Assembly (NCBI GenBank): GCA_027080245.1
Contig: JALWSN010000342.1
Coordinates: 1 to 5,113, forward strand
Length of the DNA: 5,113 bases
Origin: Ignavibacteriales bacterium
Lineage (GTDB): Bacteria; Bacteroidota; Ignavibacteria; Ignavibacteriales; Melioribacteraceae
Direction: 5' to 3'
In this document: positions 4,976-5,113 of the stretch, piece after piece
How positions within the stretch are numbered: position 1 is the stretch's first letter
Layout of the letters: every line of letters begins with the position of its first letter
The notes under the pieces: generated by a model
The model's database searches: none
What the model saw: only the letters and a program-made list of their open reading frames with translations
Told to the model about the DNA's origin: nothing
Made by a program: the position numbers and the translations under genes

Positions 4976-5113
4976 AATTTGTTTTGAAACAGGCAACGAG
5001 GAAATTTTTTAGGCTAATGTTAAACCCCCTGAATTGACCTCTGTTAAGGGGAAAGAACCTATCGCAAAGGATTTTAAGCTTTACCAGAATTATCCAAATC
5101 CCTTTGGAGAATC
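4971..5113 (+). pseudogene. Out-of-frame T9SS sorting-domain fragment, runs off window
   Basis: In the frame that includes 5070-5072, one stop codon (TAG, 5010-5012) splits a recognisable peptide. Before it, ETGNEEIF (4986-5009) resembles the D-x-TGN-x-(D/E)-I-(F/Y) strand common at the end of BNR-like propellers. After it, from 5013, comes a linker (ELTSVKGKEP) and then DFKLYQNYPNPFGE, the start of the type A T9SS C-terminal sorting domain, which directs export across the outer membrane. This frame is shifted relative to the 4562-4975 frame. No start codon with a ribosome binding site precedes it. I infer that it is the 3' remnant of the same gene after an internal deletion, a frameshift and a nonsense change. 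The fragment continues past the window edge. Confidence 0.7.

Noticed and set aside
4965..4985. Programmed frameshift joining the two parts of the T9SS protein
   Set aside because: The run of T and A could allow slippage, but the TAG at 5010-5012 would still stop translation before the sorting domain, and most of the propeller is missing, so gene decay explains it better.

Overview
The window most likely comes from an AT-rich, Gram-negative, diderm bacterium of the Ignavibacteria or a related FCB lineage. The main clue is the LYQNYPNPF peptide at the right edge, the hallmark of the type IX secretion (T9SS) C-terminal sorting domain as it appears in Ignavibacteria and relatives. Clear Shine-Dalgarno sequences also fit, since many true Bacteroidetes lack them. 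No marker gene is present, so this placement is inference.

Layout. Positions 1-557 hold no gene. This stretch contains a striking array of 8-bp units in strict register (101-212), two 57-bp hairpin repeats (217-273 and 446-502) with identical outer arms but different, still self-complementary inner arms, and a 7-bp tandem array (524-551). Positions 558-4340 hold a tight three-gene operon on the minus strand. In transcription order it encodes a PhnD-like periplasmic-binding lipoprotein (4340-3426), a membrane histidine kinase (3424-1931) and an NtrC-family sigma-54-dependent response regulator (1919-558). The gaps are 1 bp and 11 bp. Positions 4341-4561 are a divergent intergenic region with two perfect short dyads. 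Positions 4562-5113 hold, on the plus strand, the remains of a secreted T9SS protein: an intact signal peptide and first propeller segment end early, followed by the tail of the same kind of protein in another frame and behind a stop codon.

How the genes work together. No ABC permease or ATPase gene is visible. The binding lipoprotein therefore looks like a sensory subunit that presents a ligand, possibly an oxyanion, to the extracytoplasmic domain of the kinase. The kinase would phosphorylate the regulator, which would activate sigma-54 promoters. The ligand and target genes cannot be read from this window. The regulator carries an unusual set of residues around its ATPase site, and the kinase has an enlarged HAMP connector; both merit checking.
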